Under the pieces are notes generated by a model. It worked only from the letters and a program-made list of their open reading frames with translations, was not told the DNA's origin and ran no database searches. A program made the position numbers and the translations under genes. DNA of 48,564 bases from Gnetum montanum (Eukaryota; Streptophyta; Gnetopsida; Gnetales; Gnetaceae): assembly GCA_015680685.1 (NCBI GenBank), contig MNCI01035238.1:418065-466628 (forward strand), given 5' to 3'. Shown in pieces: positions 9,567 to 20,816 of this stretch. Within the stretch, counting starts at the first letter, position 1. Each line of letters starts with the position of its first letter.

Positions 9567-12430
9567 TCAAACGGTCCCAGAAGGTGGAGGTTCTTGAGGT
9601 GTCAAAGGATCTTCTCTTGCTTCATGTGCATGCAATGGTTATTGAGGTTAAGGCTATGGTTGCTGAGACTATCCTACTATAGCTAAAACTTTTGGTGGAA
9701 GATGAAAAGCATCCAAAAATGCTTTCATATTTGCCTCCTTACTCCAAGGATCATTCATAGTCCACATAGCATCACCAATGTGGGCTAGCACAAGAACATC
9801 CCACAAACAAGGCATTGCTAGGAAAAACTCCTTCATGTTGATAAATTAGGCTATGAATTGCTTTCATTCAATGTTAAATGCTTTCATAGTATTTTGCAAC
9901 TCTTGGTAGTCACTCAATTTGTAGGCTAGGTTCTTAGTAGTTGATCTCTGATCAGTGAAGTGCTCTTTGAGGACATTAAGTTCAGCATTTGCCATTTTTA
10001 GTTTCTACTTGGTCTCTTTGTGATGCTTGAACTTGACCTTGTAGAACAAGTACGAGCTAGCCACCTACTTCTCCAATTATAATTGTGCCATATGAGTAGT
10101 TAGCATCATCAGGTTTGCATATCAAAGGTTGGTAAGTTTCATATATTTAGTCATCTTCTTGACTTGTAGCTCCTTAAGGTGAATTTTAGGTTTGTTGTAT
10201 GCATTCAGCCCATCAAAGATAGGCTACCACATGCCACCTTCTTGTTGAAGCTTCTAGAGGGCCTCATTGACCTTTTCCTTCACCAATTGGATTTCTTTTT
10301 CATTGATTTCCTTTTGCAAATTGACTTGGTCCTTGTAATTATTTTTCACCCTTTCAAACTTAAGGGCCTTGATTTTCCATGTAATGATTTCTATTACAGA
10401 CTTTTGGCACAAGGCACATACCTTCTTCATGGAGAGATTATGATTTTCTACTACCAACCTCCTCAAATTAGTATTCTCCCTAGCTAGCTACTCCTACTAT
10501 TGTTGGACAAATGTTGATATTTAATCCGTTTGAGCTTTGATGTTTTAGAGGTGATAATTTTAATTGGTGAAAACCACATTCTCCTAGTGCACCTTTTACA
10601 ACTCCTTCTGAATGTTATGAAAAATTTCATCAGCTAAGAATTGATCAAAAATCATTAACTCTTTGGTGTACACAACATTTTGAAGTTTTTGCTAAAGTTG
10701 TTAAAATGCTTCATCTCTTGTGACTACTTGGTTGACTATTGTGGGATTAGTGAGCTGGGATCTAAGTTCTGCAACATCTGTAGCCAAATGTTGGTTATCA
10801 ACTCTAGTTGTTTCAAGTTGGGCCTCCATAATGATGCACTTTCCCCTTGCCTCAAGAAGCTTCGACTAGGTTGTTGTAATGTTGTCTAGAAGGTCAAAGA
10901 CATCTAGAATTGGTTGCCAAATTTCAACTAGTTGATCTAGTAATTTCTCATGCTTGGATGTGTTGAATTTTCCACTTATTGAAACTATAGACGTTTCCAC
11001 ATCTCTAAGTGTAGCAAAATTAGGTACAAATGCTACAAGGGTGTTGAGTGCTTTTTCCACTTAATCAATGATCACCTCAACCACTATTTTATGCCCTTGA
11101 TGCTGCATCACCAAGATGGTAGCCCCTTCACCCTCCTCCAAACACATCAAGAAGGTATTAGCATTCCCAGAGATTTCTAGAAATTGTGGTTGTTCCGAAA
11201 GATATACCATTACCTCCTAAATGCTAGGATTTGACATCGCAGGCACATGCATCCATTGAGCAAAAAACACTAGCGCCACTCCCTCCCTTTGACTAATTGA
11301 TTAGGCCATATCATTAGGATGGCTAATGGTTGGTCAGTACATGGATGGTTCACCACCACTTGATCCTTCTTGCTGCTATTGCAAGAGTTGCTCACGAAGT
11401 TTGCACATGCGCTCAATAGAAACATGGGATTTCAACATTATTTCATGAGTGGGTGATGGTGGTGGTAGTTGCTACTCTTCCTAGACTACCTTTGTAGGTA
11501 CTTTTTCCTTCATCATCTTCACACAAGAAGTGGTAGGAGCATGACATAAAGCATCATTTGAATAATGAGCTATCCCTCCCATTTTGCATAGTTTTCTAAT
11601 TAGGCATAGAAAGGGGATACCTTTCTTCCATGTTTATTTCCTTTCTCTATCTTATGATAGATCAATTATGGAAGGTTGATGGGGAATTTTATATTCAATG
11701 TGGCACATGCATGGGTAGAAAAAACTGCCACCTTGTTGGGCTTCACCATTGGATTAAGGTGAAAGGCTATGATATTGAAATATGCATGTTCTACTATGGT
11801 GAGTACACCATACTCCTTATAGTCCACTCCATAGAACCATTGGATTCATTCTTTCTTAATGCCTACATTCACTTGCATTGGAATTTCCACCAAGATTGTC
11901 ATAGTTTCAGGCAATTGAAGGGCTTGAGAGATGGCCTCCATCAAGTAGGACATAGTGATGTCCTTAATTTTCATTATGGCATTGATTTTCCTATTGCTCC
12001 AAAAGAGATATGTATCTCCCATGTACCACTCCCCACTAGAAGTGATGATGGACCACATGGAAGAGTTTTGAAGTTGGGCTTTGACTTCTGATGGAGCAAA
12101 CTCCAAGAAGGCTCCAAAGTTTAGCTCTTGAAACACAAATTTCTGAACCTTCTTGGATGTAATTTTCTTTAGGTATACCTTTGTCAAAGTGACCTTAAGG
12201 TTTGGCCTTGGGCCCGGTGCCTCATCCTGATGGGATTTATCTATTTTAGCTTGGGGAATCTGATGAACAAATGCCACTTCAGGCTCCTCCTAAAGAGGTC
12301 CTATTGCATGGGTTTCTGCTACCTGCTTTCGAGGTTGTTCTTGGTCCCTTCTGATTCTGAATTTCTTATTCCTCAGTTGGGACGATCATGCCTGCAGTCC
12401 ATGTTTTCCTTTTGGTGTCATTTGTGATCA
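9567..12430 (-). pseudogene. Accessory ORF of E4 (between integrase and 3' LTR)
   Basis: This is a large sense-strand coding region of unknown function. Its N-terminal domain (11846-12277) has LNFGAFLEFAPSEV, then W, then SGEWYMGDTYLFW, matching E3 (LNFESFSEFTPEAI, then SGAWYLGEMYQF) and E5 (LNFGLSLEFAPQEV). A middle domain (about 11560-11800) aligns with E3 over roughly 75 residues (YF.I, HL.P, NLP.L and PF blocks) and resembles the putative plant transposon protein family. The C-terminal half is a coiled coil including ENHNLSMKKVCALCQKSVIE (10380-10445), nearly shared with E3. The end is QEPPPSGTV plus TGA at 9567-9569. The C-terminal segments are in one frame, but at least one frameshift separates them from the N-terminal part. 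I see no signal peptide or membrane segment, so an envelope role is unlikely. Confidence 0.75.
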
Positions 12431-14308
12431 AAACATAACCTAGGATTAGCGTAGGATGTGCAACTTATAACCTTTAGGTACCTTATCTCATTGGGAAGTT
12501 ACACTTTGGTTAAGTTGTGGTCATGGAAGATTAATTAATTTAATATTATTTGATTAATATGGATACTAGAGTTCTTTGGAAGGGTTTAACTCTCATAAAT
12601 GAGTGAATTTAATGTTATTTTATTAGTTAAACCTTTATGGGAGTTAGAAAAATGTCAAAAGATTTTCATCAAAAACCTAAGGTTTGTGGCCTCCACAACA
12701 TAGAGCTTACCTTTGATAGTTGTAGGAATGAAAAATGAGGTAAATTAGAAAAGCAAGTTGAAAGTTATGGACTCTAGAAGGTGCTAGGCTCTAAAAAAAT
12801 TGCAAAAACTCCCACCCCATTTAAAAGCAAATGTGAAAAATCATAAAGTGTAAGTGCATATTTATAGGATTTTTGAGCTGTGTCAATGAGATCCCATAAA
12901 AGCCATGAACATGATGAAGTGCTTGAAGAGGGCTAGATAATTTGCAAAAAGGAGATATTTAGTTGGAGAATATTTGGAGAAATGTGACGAAGGAGTGCAC
13001 AATTGGATGCAACTAATGGGGTGCACAAAAGGTTTGATCACAAAAATGGTAAAAGGATAAGGAACTTAACTAACCAAAATAAGAGATATGTAAGTGGGTC
13101 CTTCCCATAGCAAGCTCATGCCCTTAATTCCCTTGCATACCCTCAAACCAAGGAGTTCATGGATCCCAAGGTTGATTTATGGTTATAGTAGTTAAATACT
13201 TAATTACCAAAGAAACTACTAAAGAACTTTGACCATATCAAAGTAAGACACCAAATAGACATGATTAAAGGTAGTGAGGTGAGATATGGAAAACATTAGT
13301 GGGTGAGAGAGAGAGAGTGGAATGGAGTCTCGAATCATGGTCACATGAAGTCCCTTATGGATCCTGTGGTTAAAGTAACTTGATAATGATCATCCCCAAT
13401 CTAAATTAAAAGCATCCACTTCTAGTGACTTTGCATTGACACTCTTAGGCCTACCCATCCCTTAATGCACACAAATACCCCCATAATTTAATCATCATTC
13501 CAAAAAGAGAAGAAAAGAGAAGCAGGAAGTGAGAAGAACCTTAGTTAGGGGATCTTTAGGAATCAATAAGATGTCTTTCTAGTCCCTTAACTAGTGCCTG
13601 TAGCCCAATATTAATTCTAAGGGGTGTGCTTTGAATTCCCATTATTGTTTTAATTTTAATTTTTGGAGTTTTAGATTTTTTTAATGGGAACCACACCATG
13701 AAAATACTTTAACTTCCTATTATTGAGGGATGTAGTAATGGTAAATGACCCATGAGAATACTTATGTACCCAAGAGGGTAGGTAAGTACAAAAAGTATTA
13801 GATCCCCTTGAAGTCACATCCTTGTCTATCCATTTACTCCTTCCCAAGTTTTGAGATTACCAAAGTCACAAATTTGTTAAAACCTTCATTAAAGAGGAAC
13901 CTCATATTTCCAAAACAAGGGAACACTATAGAGTTTTATGGATGGGTGGATGATGTGGACTCATTGGCTATAATCATGAAAATAAACCATGTCTTAGTTA
14001 TCAATACCAAAGTTCAAAGATAGAAAAAAGACATTAGCAATTAAATAATATTAAGTACAAACCACCATCGATCAATAGCAACAACTACACTTAGTCTTGA
14101 TGGTAATAAAGGAAAATAAGAAAACACACCAAATAAAGTAAAATATAAAAGAAATTGAAAAATATTCAAGAAAAATGAAATGTACTAAAGATGGTGCTAA
14201 AACAAAATGCAAAATGGAAAAAATGAAAAACTAAGGAGCTACATTGATTGATTAGCATGGATGGCCATCTCTCCTATGACTATGTTGAAAGGAGGAGATC
14301 CAAAAAAT
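12431..14308 (-). other. E4 noncoding region between integrase and accessory ORF
   Basis: No gene is seen. Three parts stand out. 13094-13145 and 13541-13680 are long stretches strongly conserved with E1, E2 and E5 although they do not code. 12858-12895 holds a TATA box with U3-like sequence. 12587-12646 holds an inverted repeat (TAACTCTCATAAA / TTTATGGGAGTTA, 34-base loop). In sense direction a plausible splice donor, AAAG then GTAAGC, lies near 12708, and a TGCAG acceptor lies just before the accessory frame near 12390. These would form a spliced leader; this is inference. Confidence 0.5.
12858..12867 (-). promoter_or_regulatory. Internal TATA box upstream of the E4 accessory ORF
   Basis: The minus strand reads CTATAAATAT. 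Just upstream in sense direction lies the complement of TGTCAATGAGATCCC (12881-12895), echoing TGTCAATGGGAC and GATGGGATCC in the E4 LTR U3. Downstream, GGGGTGGGAGTTTTTG is shared with E5 (GGGGAGTTTTG) and E3 (GAGGGAGTTTTTG). E5 has the same arrangement at 37098-37107. Confidence 0.5.
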
Positions 14309-15560
14309 TTAGTGTGCTTGTCCATTTGTTGAGGTGTTTTGTTCATTGTTACATTTGGGTTCATGGAAAGGCTTTAGTTATTGAGTGTTGGTTAATAGCT
14401 TGTTATTTGGAATTTTAAGTTTATAGATAAGCATGGCCCAAGAGGAAAATGTTTCACAGATATGGTAAGGCCCTTCCTAGAATGTTTGGAACTTAGTGCA
14501 TTGTGGCACATGTGTGGGGTTCTAATGGAGGACCTTATCTCCTTGTTGAAATTTTACTTTCCTTATTCTAAGATAATGGCATTGTTTATTAAATGTCTTG
14601 TGTACTTCATCAGATGAAAAAACTACCAACTGCCTCTCGTCTAGCAAGTTGAAATTCATCAATCATTCTTTCTATGCTAGAATTAGGTCAAGGTCAAGGT
14701 CACAAGTTGTTGAAAGTGTACAAAGCTTTGTTTGGATAAGAAGAGTTGGAAGTTTTCTATACACAAGCTCATAGGAAAAGTAGCCTATTGGAAGCTTCCA
14801 AGTGGAGTGGTAGGCCTAAAGGACATCATTGAGTTTCCTACTCTAATCCTTCCTATATTTGCTAACTATTCTAGTGAGGATTTTTGTGATCTCCCTATTG
14901 GTAACCTCTACTTGACCATTAGCTTAGGGGTGGTATGATGTTGTTAATTTATGTTCTACCCCTAAGCATTACATGAGCTTCTAAAAGTTAGTGCCTATAA
15001 AATGAGTTCCATTGTCAGAAATAAGTGTACATGGCACACCAAACTTATTTACAACATTTTGTTGTAAAAATTGAGTAGCCATAGAAGATGTGCAATTAGT
15101 GAGAGCTATAGCTTTCACCCATTTTGTATAGTAGTTAATAGCAACTATGATGTACACTTTTCCATTTGACATGGGTGTGATGGGACCCATGAAGTCAATG
15201 CCCCAAATGTTAAAGGATTCCAATGATTGAATCCACTGTTGCAGTCCCTCCATATGAGTAGTCATCCCACCATCACATTGGTAGTGATCATAGGAGTGGA
15301 CAAAGTGATGGGCAATCCTAAAGAGTTTTGGCCAATAATACCTTGTCATCAGGGTCTTAATGATTGTGCATCTCTTAGCATAGTGGCCCCCACAAGGGTC
15401 CTCATGAGCATCTTGGAGAATGCACAATTGGTCTACATTAGGTACACACCATCAATCCAAGCCATCGGTGCACACCTTGTAAAGATGTCCATTAATTTTC
15501 ATGAAGCATTTCACTTGGTGAAGAAAGTGTTTCTTCTTCTTGTTATCTAACTCGTATGGT
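14309..15560 (-). pseudogene. pol: Integrase of E4
   Basis: The N-terminal zinc-binding part (about 15260-15427) has H-C-G-G-H-Y-A-K and YYWPKLF. The catalytic core shows WGIDFMGP (first Asp, near 15195), LISDNGTHF (second Asp, near 15025) and, after a frameshift, QVEVTNREI with the Glu codon at 14906-14908, so all three DDE residues are still encoded. The C-terminal part ends with KPFHEPK and a stop at 14309-14311. The role is insertion of the cDNA into the host genome. Stops and frameshifts between 14660 and 14990 make it nonfunctional. The longest open stretch is 14981-15427 (148 codons). Confidence 0.9.
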
Positions 15561-16960
15561 ATCTCCTGAGTGAGAAGGTAGGTGAGGATGCCATCGTACT
15601 AGTTAGGTTCTTTGGGCACTTGTTCTATTATAGCTCCAACAAAGAGGAGTTTATCAGGAAACTAATCTAAAAGTGAAGTCTCCTCCACCTTGTTGTTCCA
15701 TATTAATTGAGACAAGTGATTAGCAACCACATTCTTGATCCCATTTTCATCTATTGTCATGAGATCAAATTCCTGTAGGATCACCAACCATCATATGACA
15801 TTGGTGCTCAACATTGGTTTGTTCATGAGGAACCAAATTACACTATGATATGTGTGCACCAACACCTTGTACCGTAGCACATAGTGCTAGAATTTCTCTA
15901 TGGCATACACCACTAGCATCGATTCTTTTTCTATTATGGTGTAATTCACCTATGAATCCACAATTCTTTTGCTCATACAGGGGATGTAGTAAGAACATTT
16001 TTTATCATCCAACTATGTGAGCACAACTTCCAAGGCATAATTGGATGCATCTATTGTGATGTGAAAGGATCCAAACCAATCAATAACTCATAATTAGAGT
16101 TCCCACAAGCTTTTTCTTGAGTTGCTAGAATGCACATTCACATTCCTCAGTCCAAATAAATGGAGCATCTTCCTTTGTTAGCTCCACCAATGGTTTGATG
16201 ATCTTAGAGAAATTCTTTGTGAAACACCAGTAGTAGCCAATGTGACCAAGGAATGACCTCACATCTTTTATTGTTTCTAGCTATCGAGTAATTCCTTGTA
16301 TGACCCTAATTTTTTTAGGATCCACCTCAATCCCTTCTTAAGATATTTTGTGCCCCAAAATAATGCCCTCTTGGAGCATCAGATGGCTTTTCTACTAGTT
16401 GAGATGAAGGTTTATCTCTACACACCTTTTTAGCACTTTCTCAAGATGGTCTAGGGCTTGCTCAAATGTAGCCCCATAGGTGTAGAAGTCATCCATGAAG
16501 ACTTCCACCTTGCTACTAATCTACTATTGGAAGATGCTTAGAACCAAGTGTTGGAATGTTGTAGGGACATTGCATAGACCAAATAGCATCTTTTGGTATG
16601 CAAAAGTCCCTTAGGGACTCATCAATGTTGTTTTGGCCTAATCTTTTGGTATATTATAGATTTGGTTATAGCCACTATAACCATCCAGAAAGCTATAAAA
16701 GTAATATCTAGAAATAGTATCCAACAACTGGTCCACAAATGGCAATAGAGAATGATCCTTGTATGTTGCTATGTTCAATAGCCTAAAGTCAATATAGATC
16801 CTCCACTTGCCACCTTTCTTTAACACAATGATAAGTGGGCTAACCCAATTGATGTCCACCATAGGATAAATGAAGTCCACCTTGAAGAGTTGTTCAATCT
16901 CCTCCTTGAGGATCTACATCAATTTAGGGTTTAACTACTATTGTGGATACCTCTTTAGCT
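15561..16960 (-). pseudogene. pol: Reverse transcriptase and RNase H of E4
   Basis: The RT fingers/palm run from 16880 downward: WVSPLIIVLKKGGKWRIYID, then FRLLN, then FLDGYSGYNQI with the first catalytic Asp. The FMDDF active site near 16480-16495 is intact and is the form typical of Athila/Tat. RNase H follows, with the DASNYAL block near 16040 and NHLSQL near 15710. Several in-frame stops interrupt it. It is fused in order with protease upstream and integrase downstream, as expected for a Ty3/gypsy polyprotein. Confidence 0.88.
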
Positions 16961-17880
16961 GGATGGAGGCATTTGTGTATATGTGATGCTGGCATATCCA
17001 TGGATCAATTCCAGTTAGTTCATGATATGACCAAGCAAATATTTTTAGTCATTTGTTAACTACCTTCAATAACTTCTCTTTTTGTTTAGGAGAAAGATTG
17101 AAATTAATTATCACTAGCTTCCCATTATTTAGAAAAGCATATTCCATGTCAGCAAGTAGAGTTTTCAACTCTAGGGGCTTATGTTTAAAGCTCTCAGGGA
17201 TTTTCAACTCTCCCTAATAAGTATCATCAAGTTCATCAGAGAGCTGGTGATGAATTTGCTCCATTTTATCCTTGTTTTTAAACTAGACACTCATTAGGTT
17301 CTTACTGTGTTCCATGCATATGGTTGAGCTACTTTTAGGTTTAGCTGCTAGCCATTGGGTGCCCTCCTATTTTGTGGCTACTGCATATAGGCACCTTTGA
17401 ATTTCAATCATGGTTACACATTGCCTACATGCTATGATTGTTGTACTTTTCATAGATCATAGTTTCTGCACATAGTTGCACCCTATGTCATTGTATGTGA
17501 TACATGGAGTGTGCTTCCTCTTTATCTTTTCAAAATCAATTCCCTTGGAAATTTCCAAAGAGAGGTTTCTAATGCCCAACTGTGCATCAATCATACTTAG
17601 CAAAGCCCATCCCATGATTATTGGGAAGTTCCCCTTATAATTGTCAACACAAATTACCAAGAAGTTAGTATAATATGATCACCCACATATAGTGGTCATA
17701 ATGTCCTCCACCAATCCCAAGAGAATGATGATGGATTGATCTACCAACTTAAGATGAATGTTGTTCTTCTTGAGAGGAGGCAAGTTCTAGGCTTTGTACA
17801 TTTCATGAAAAATCATATTTACACCAAAACCTAAGTTTAGAAGAGCCTTGCAAGGCTCATTTCTAACAATTTACAAGTAG
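16961..17880 (-). pseudogene. Aspartic protease and protease-RT linker of E4
   Basis: The flap region reads FPIIMGWALLSMIDAQLGIR (17560-17640). The active-site motif lies near 17835: KALLNLGFG, where E1 has DSG, so the catalytic Asp has become Asn through a GAC to AAC transition. Between them is an in-frame TAG in the context GCC TAG AAC (near 17793), which recurs at the same place in E1 and E2. The linker to RT (16961-17450) has weak similarity to the same stretch of E2. Confidence 0.8.
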
Positions 17881-18890
17881 ATTAGGGGACTCCTAGGATG
17901 ATATCTTTTCCTAGGAAGGTGGCTAGCCTTAATCCAATCTATGATGGCATGGAGCAACATTACAATGTGGACATTAGGAGGCATTTGGTTTGAAGGGATC
18001 TCGAATGGGCTTGCAAAAGATGAAGGAGAAGTAAGGTCATCAGCTATATGTATTTGTGAGGGCTTGGTAGGACTATTAGTTTAGAAGAAAGGTCCTTTTT
18101 AGGGATTATTTTTTGAACCTTTTGACTAGGGAGCTAGCTATAAGTTAACAACCATAGTGGCCTTTCTTTGCTGTGGTTGGGCTAGAATTTCATCCTACAT
18201 GAATGGAGCTAGTGGAAATTGAGTTGAGGGTGGAGGTACAAGTGCATGAAGATGAGAAGGGTAATAAGGAAATGGGGATTTCCCTCTTGGAGATTGTGAT
18301 TTATAGTACTCAAGAGTATGGTAGTGGTATTAGAATGATGCATGGCTAGAATAGTCACATGGAGAAATGGGCTTTTGAACATAGTACCCATATGGATTTG
18401 GCTACTGGTAAGGGTACTATTGCCTTGGTGGTGGCATCCCCCATGACTATGGATGCTACCATGACTAGTACTACTCATAAGGTTGAGGTGAAGCTTCACT
18501 TGGATATTAAGCTTGTTGGTGGAACTGCCTATAGTTTTCTTGAGGATAAGGCAACCTCCTAGGTTCTTGCCTTTTTGCCAATATAGGATTCAACATGTAC
18601 ATCCCAAATTCCTACAAGTGTGACATAATTAGGTAACATCCATTAGGATGTTCATATTGGTAGATGTCGCACCCATCATCATCATCTCTTTTAGGTTCCA
18701 TAACCTCCTCAATGGTAGCAACTTTACCCTTACCCCTTTGATGAGCAAGTTTAGCTTCTTTCATTCTCCTTCTATCATGACTAATGCCTTATTCTTTGGA
18801 CTCTTTAGCAATTCTAAAAGAAGTTTGAAATTTCTCATCTAAAGAATCCCACATTTTTTCCACCTTCACTAATATTTTAGAAATAGATTT
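17881..18890 (-). pseudogene. gag: C-terminal part of E4 gag
   Basis: The noncanonical Cys/His motif GCDIYQYEHPNGC lies at 18622-18670. It is matched by CEIYQYDHLKGCC in E1 and C-E-I-stop-QYDHPKGC in E2. Upstream comes a lysine-rich segment (18700-18760). The stretch after it codes the helical spacer seen in E1 as EVWSSLDSKIETVLKIVEES. Gag stops matching at about 18890, so capsid and N-terminus are missing. Downstream, the Pro/Asn-rich linker leads to the protease motif HAIIDWIKAGY near 17935. Confidence 0.75.
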
Positions 18891-19255
18891 TTAGAGGGTT
18901 TTATTCTAATTTACAGCTTCAAAACTAAGTTTATTATGCTAATATTCATATATGATTCACTATTTACCATTATGGTTACTTTGGATAGATTTACTAGTTA
19001 ATATGAACATGATATACTATTATTAATTCATCTATCTATGTACCTTGAGAGGTTATCATACCTATTAACTTAGAATATCTAAGCTAATTATTAAAAGATA
19101 AAAAGTTGTTTCAGTGGATGTCATATATTATTTTCAATTCATCCATTTGCATACCTTGAGAGGTTAGCTTATGTAGTAACACTAAATATATATTCTAATT
19201 ATTAAACATAATAAATATTCTAAGTTTTAAAAGATAAAAATCTTAAGAGTGAACA
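18891..19255. other. Unassigned junction between E4 and E5
   Basis: No coding match was found. Two degenerate direct copies of about 85 bp (19020-19110 and 19128-19225) share TACCTTGAGAGGTTA and a following ATTATTAAA block. By position it replaces both the E4 5' half and the E5 3' LTR, so it may be a filler at a deletion joint or a fragment of an unknown repeat. Confidence 0.4.
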
Positions 19256-19983
19256 AACTAATGAGCCATGTTTGCGAGATATTGCCCACTAATAATAACA
19301 ATGCCTTTGGTTGCATAGATGGATATTATATTTAGATGTTTGGTAGAATAGATATGATAAGTTTCTATCTTGAATTAGATCTTTTCAGCCAAAGATAGGT
19401 TAAATTATTTACTCTTATCTCCATAGGCTCTTTCTATCCATAGATTCCTTATTTTTATATCAAACTAGGTAGGCACTATAATTATCTCAATTCTAATGTC
19501 AGGCAATCTCAACACTACAATAATAGCCTTGATAGAATAGGACACTAATATCCCCTTAATCTTAACTATAGATCTACTTTTTTATTGTGCTAGAATTCGT
19601 ATGTTTAACTATGGTACTAGTCTTTGTTACTTGAGATCATTGGTTAGAATAGTGAAGCCTGCAATATCTCTTATACCTCTTGAGGGGCAAATTCCAGAGA
19701 TAGCCCAAAGTTGAGTTTAACAATCACACCAATCATGATGGACTTGTTACTGATGGCATTGACACATTTATCTAATAGTCTCATCAATCTTCCTACTTTT
19801 GGAATAAATGGTACAATACTTCTACCTACATAGATTACCGAGTTTGATTGAAAATTGGCTTTAGGAACTTAGATAATATCTGTAATCACCAAGGATCAAT
19901 TATTATTCTTTCATAAATTTTCAAAATGGCTTTGACCTTATTGATCCTTTGGATTTGATGAAAAATTAGAAAATATAACATTA
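19256..19983 (-). pseudogene. Accessory ORF of E5, N-terminal and middle domains
   Basis: It is read on the minus strand with several stops. LNFGLSLEFAPQEV lies near 19680-19720. A decayed copy of the E4 'RKINAIMKIKDITMSYLMEAI' stretch follows. Then comes ERAYGDKSK, FKIETYH, STKHLNIISIYATKG and LANMAH (19262-19430). These align with E3 KAYGKDKEF, FKIGTYHLF, TKGLKRISMYATRE and NANLPH. The match to E3 and E4 is much better than chance in the same order and spacing. The frame is interrupted on its N-terminal side by the insertion of E2 at 19984. The coiled-coil half is lost at the joint near 19255. Confidence 0.7.
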
Positions 19984-19988
19984 ATAGT
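19984..19988. repeat. Target-site duplication of E2 (left copy)
   Basis: ATAGT lies directly before TGATGAAC of the E2 3' LTR. The same five bases follow the other end of E2 at 36772-36776. Confidence 0.85.
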
Positions 19989-20816
19989 TGATGAACGGCT
20001 AGGTACTCCTACGCCCAACCATACAAATACGAGCGTTCATACACAATCTGGTCAAACTCCAAGGATTAAGTGCTTATGTCCTTACACAGAACAAGGATGG
20101 GTTATGTGATCGTTGTCTTCCCAAGCTTACTTGTAAGGCACAATTATATGGTTAAGTAAACTTGAGGTATATGATTTTTATGCTTTTTATGTTTTATGTT
20201 CCTGGTACTTAAAATGGAGAAATGAAATAATTGAGTAACTAATTTAATTTAACTAATCAACTCTGCTCTAACTAGCCCTAGGACCAGCATCCGTTCCCAC
20301 TTGCTAGACACATCCTGAACCAATGTAACACTATTGGGATTACCAAACACTAGTCATTACTAGGTTACCAAGTGTTCCACGTATGCTCGAAGTGGTCGTA
20401 TTGAGTGTGTTAATTCATTGATAATTAATAATTCAATAGAAATAACATTAATTAACTAATGAGAGTAGCAAATAATAGTAAATAACATTTAAATGAAATA
20501 ATTAAGCTATTCTAAATTTTGCAAGGTTTATCACAAAGTTCGTGTTTATTTCTAGACACAAGGTGTGCTCAGGTACACAATGCTCGAAAAAATATCCATT
20601 CACTTTATGAATCCTACTGTAGGCACTCAAAAATAATTCTAACTTTGGAAGGGAAAAACTACAAGAGTTCAGCTAAGGGACTAAAAACTAATTCCAAACC
20701 AAGTGCCCCCTATCTCTTATTTATAGGCAACGAGATAAGTTCCGACATCACATGTCTAATATTGCATAACTGATATTGAGGGTCCGATATTAGGGGTCTG
20801 ATATTGTGACTCATGA
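19989..20816 (-). repeat. 3' LTR of E2 (828 bp)
   Basis: It starts TGATGAACGG and ends GACTCATGA (CATGA where E1 has CATCA). It contains the paired GGGATTACCAAAC / GGTTACCAAGTG motifs, AATAAA on the minus strand, TATAAATA at 20718-20725 and a run of GATATT/AATATT words (20755-20808) that are decayed GATATC palindromes. Confidence 0.9.
20718..20725 (-). promoter_or_regulatory. TATA box of the E2 3' LTR
   Basis: TATAAATA on the minus strand is followed by AGAGATAGGGGG. The 5' LTR copy, which would drive the element, is at 36667-36674. Confidence 0.6.

Larger units (their letters stand above)
8483..18890 (-). mobile_element. Element E4: Athila/Tat-like retrotransposon with accessory ORF, 5' end lost
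   Basis: In sense order (right to left) it holds partial gag, protease, RT, RNase H, integrase, a conserved noncoding region, an internal TATA region, the accessory ORF, the polypurine tract and the 3' LTR. Gag is cut at about 18890 and no 5' LTR or primer site is found in the window. The 5 bases before the LTR are CCTAA (8478-8482); their partner is not visible. It is the only element here showing pol and the accessory ORF together. Confidence 0.85.

Noticed and set aside
11630-12091. 153-codon plus-strand frame
   Set aside because: It lies antisense to the E4 accessory ORF, whose minus-strand frame is conserved in E3 and E5; the plus frame has no counterpart there.
18359-18562. Plus frame opposite E4 gag, and similar ones at 33563-33751 and 33462-33650
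   Set aside because: These recur because the gag linker recurs; the antisense copies merely mirror it and are broken differently in each element.
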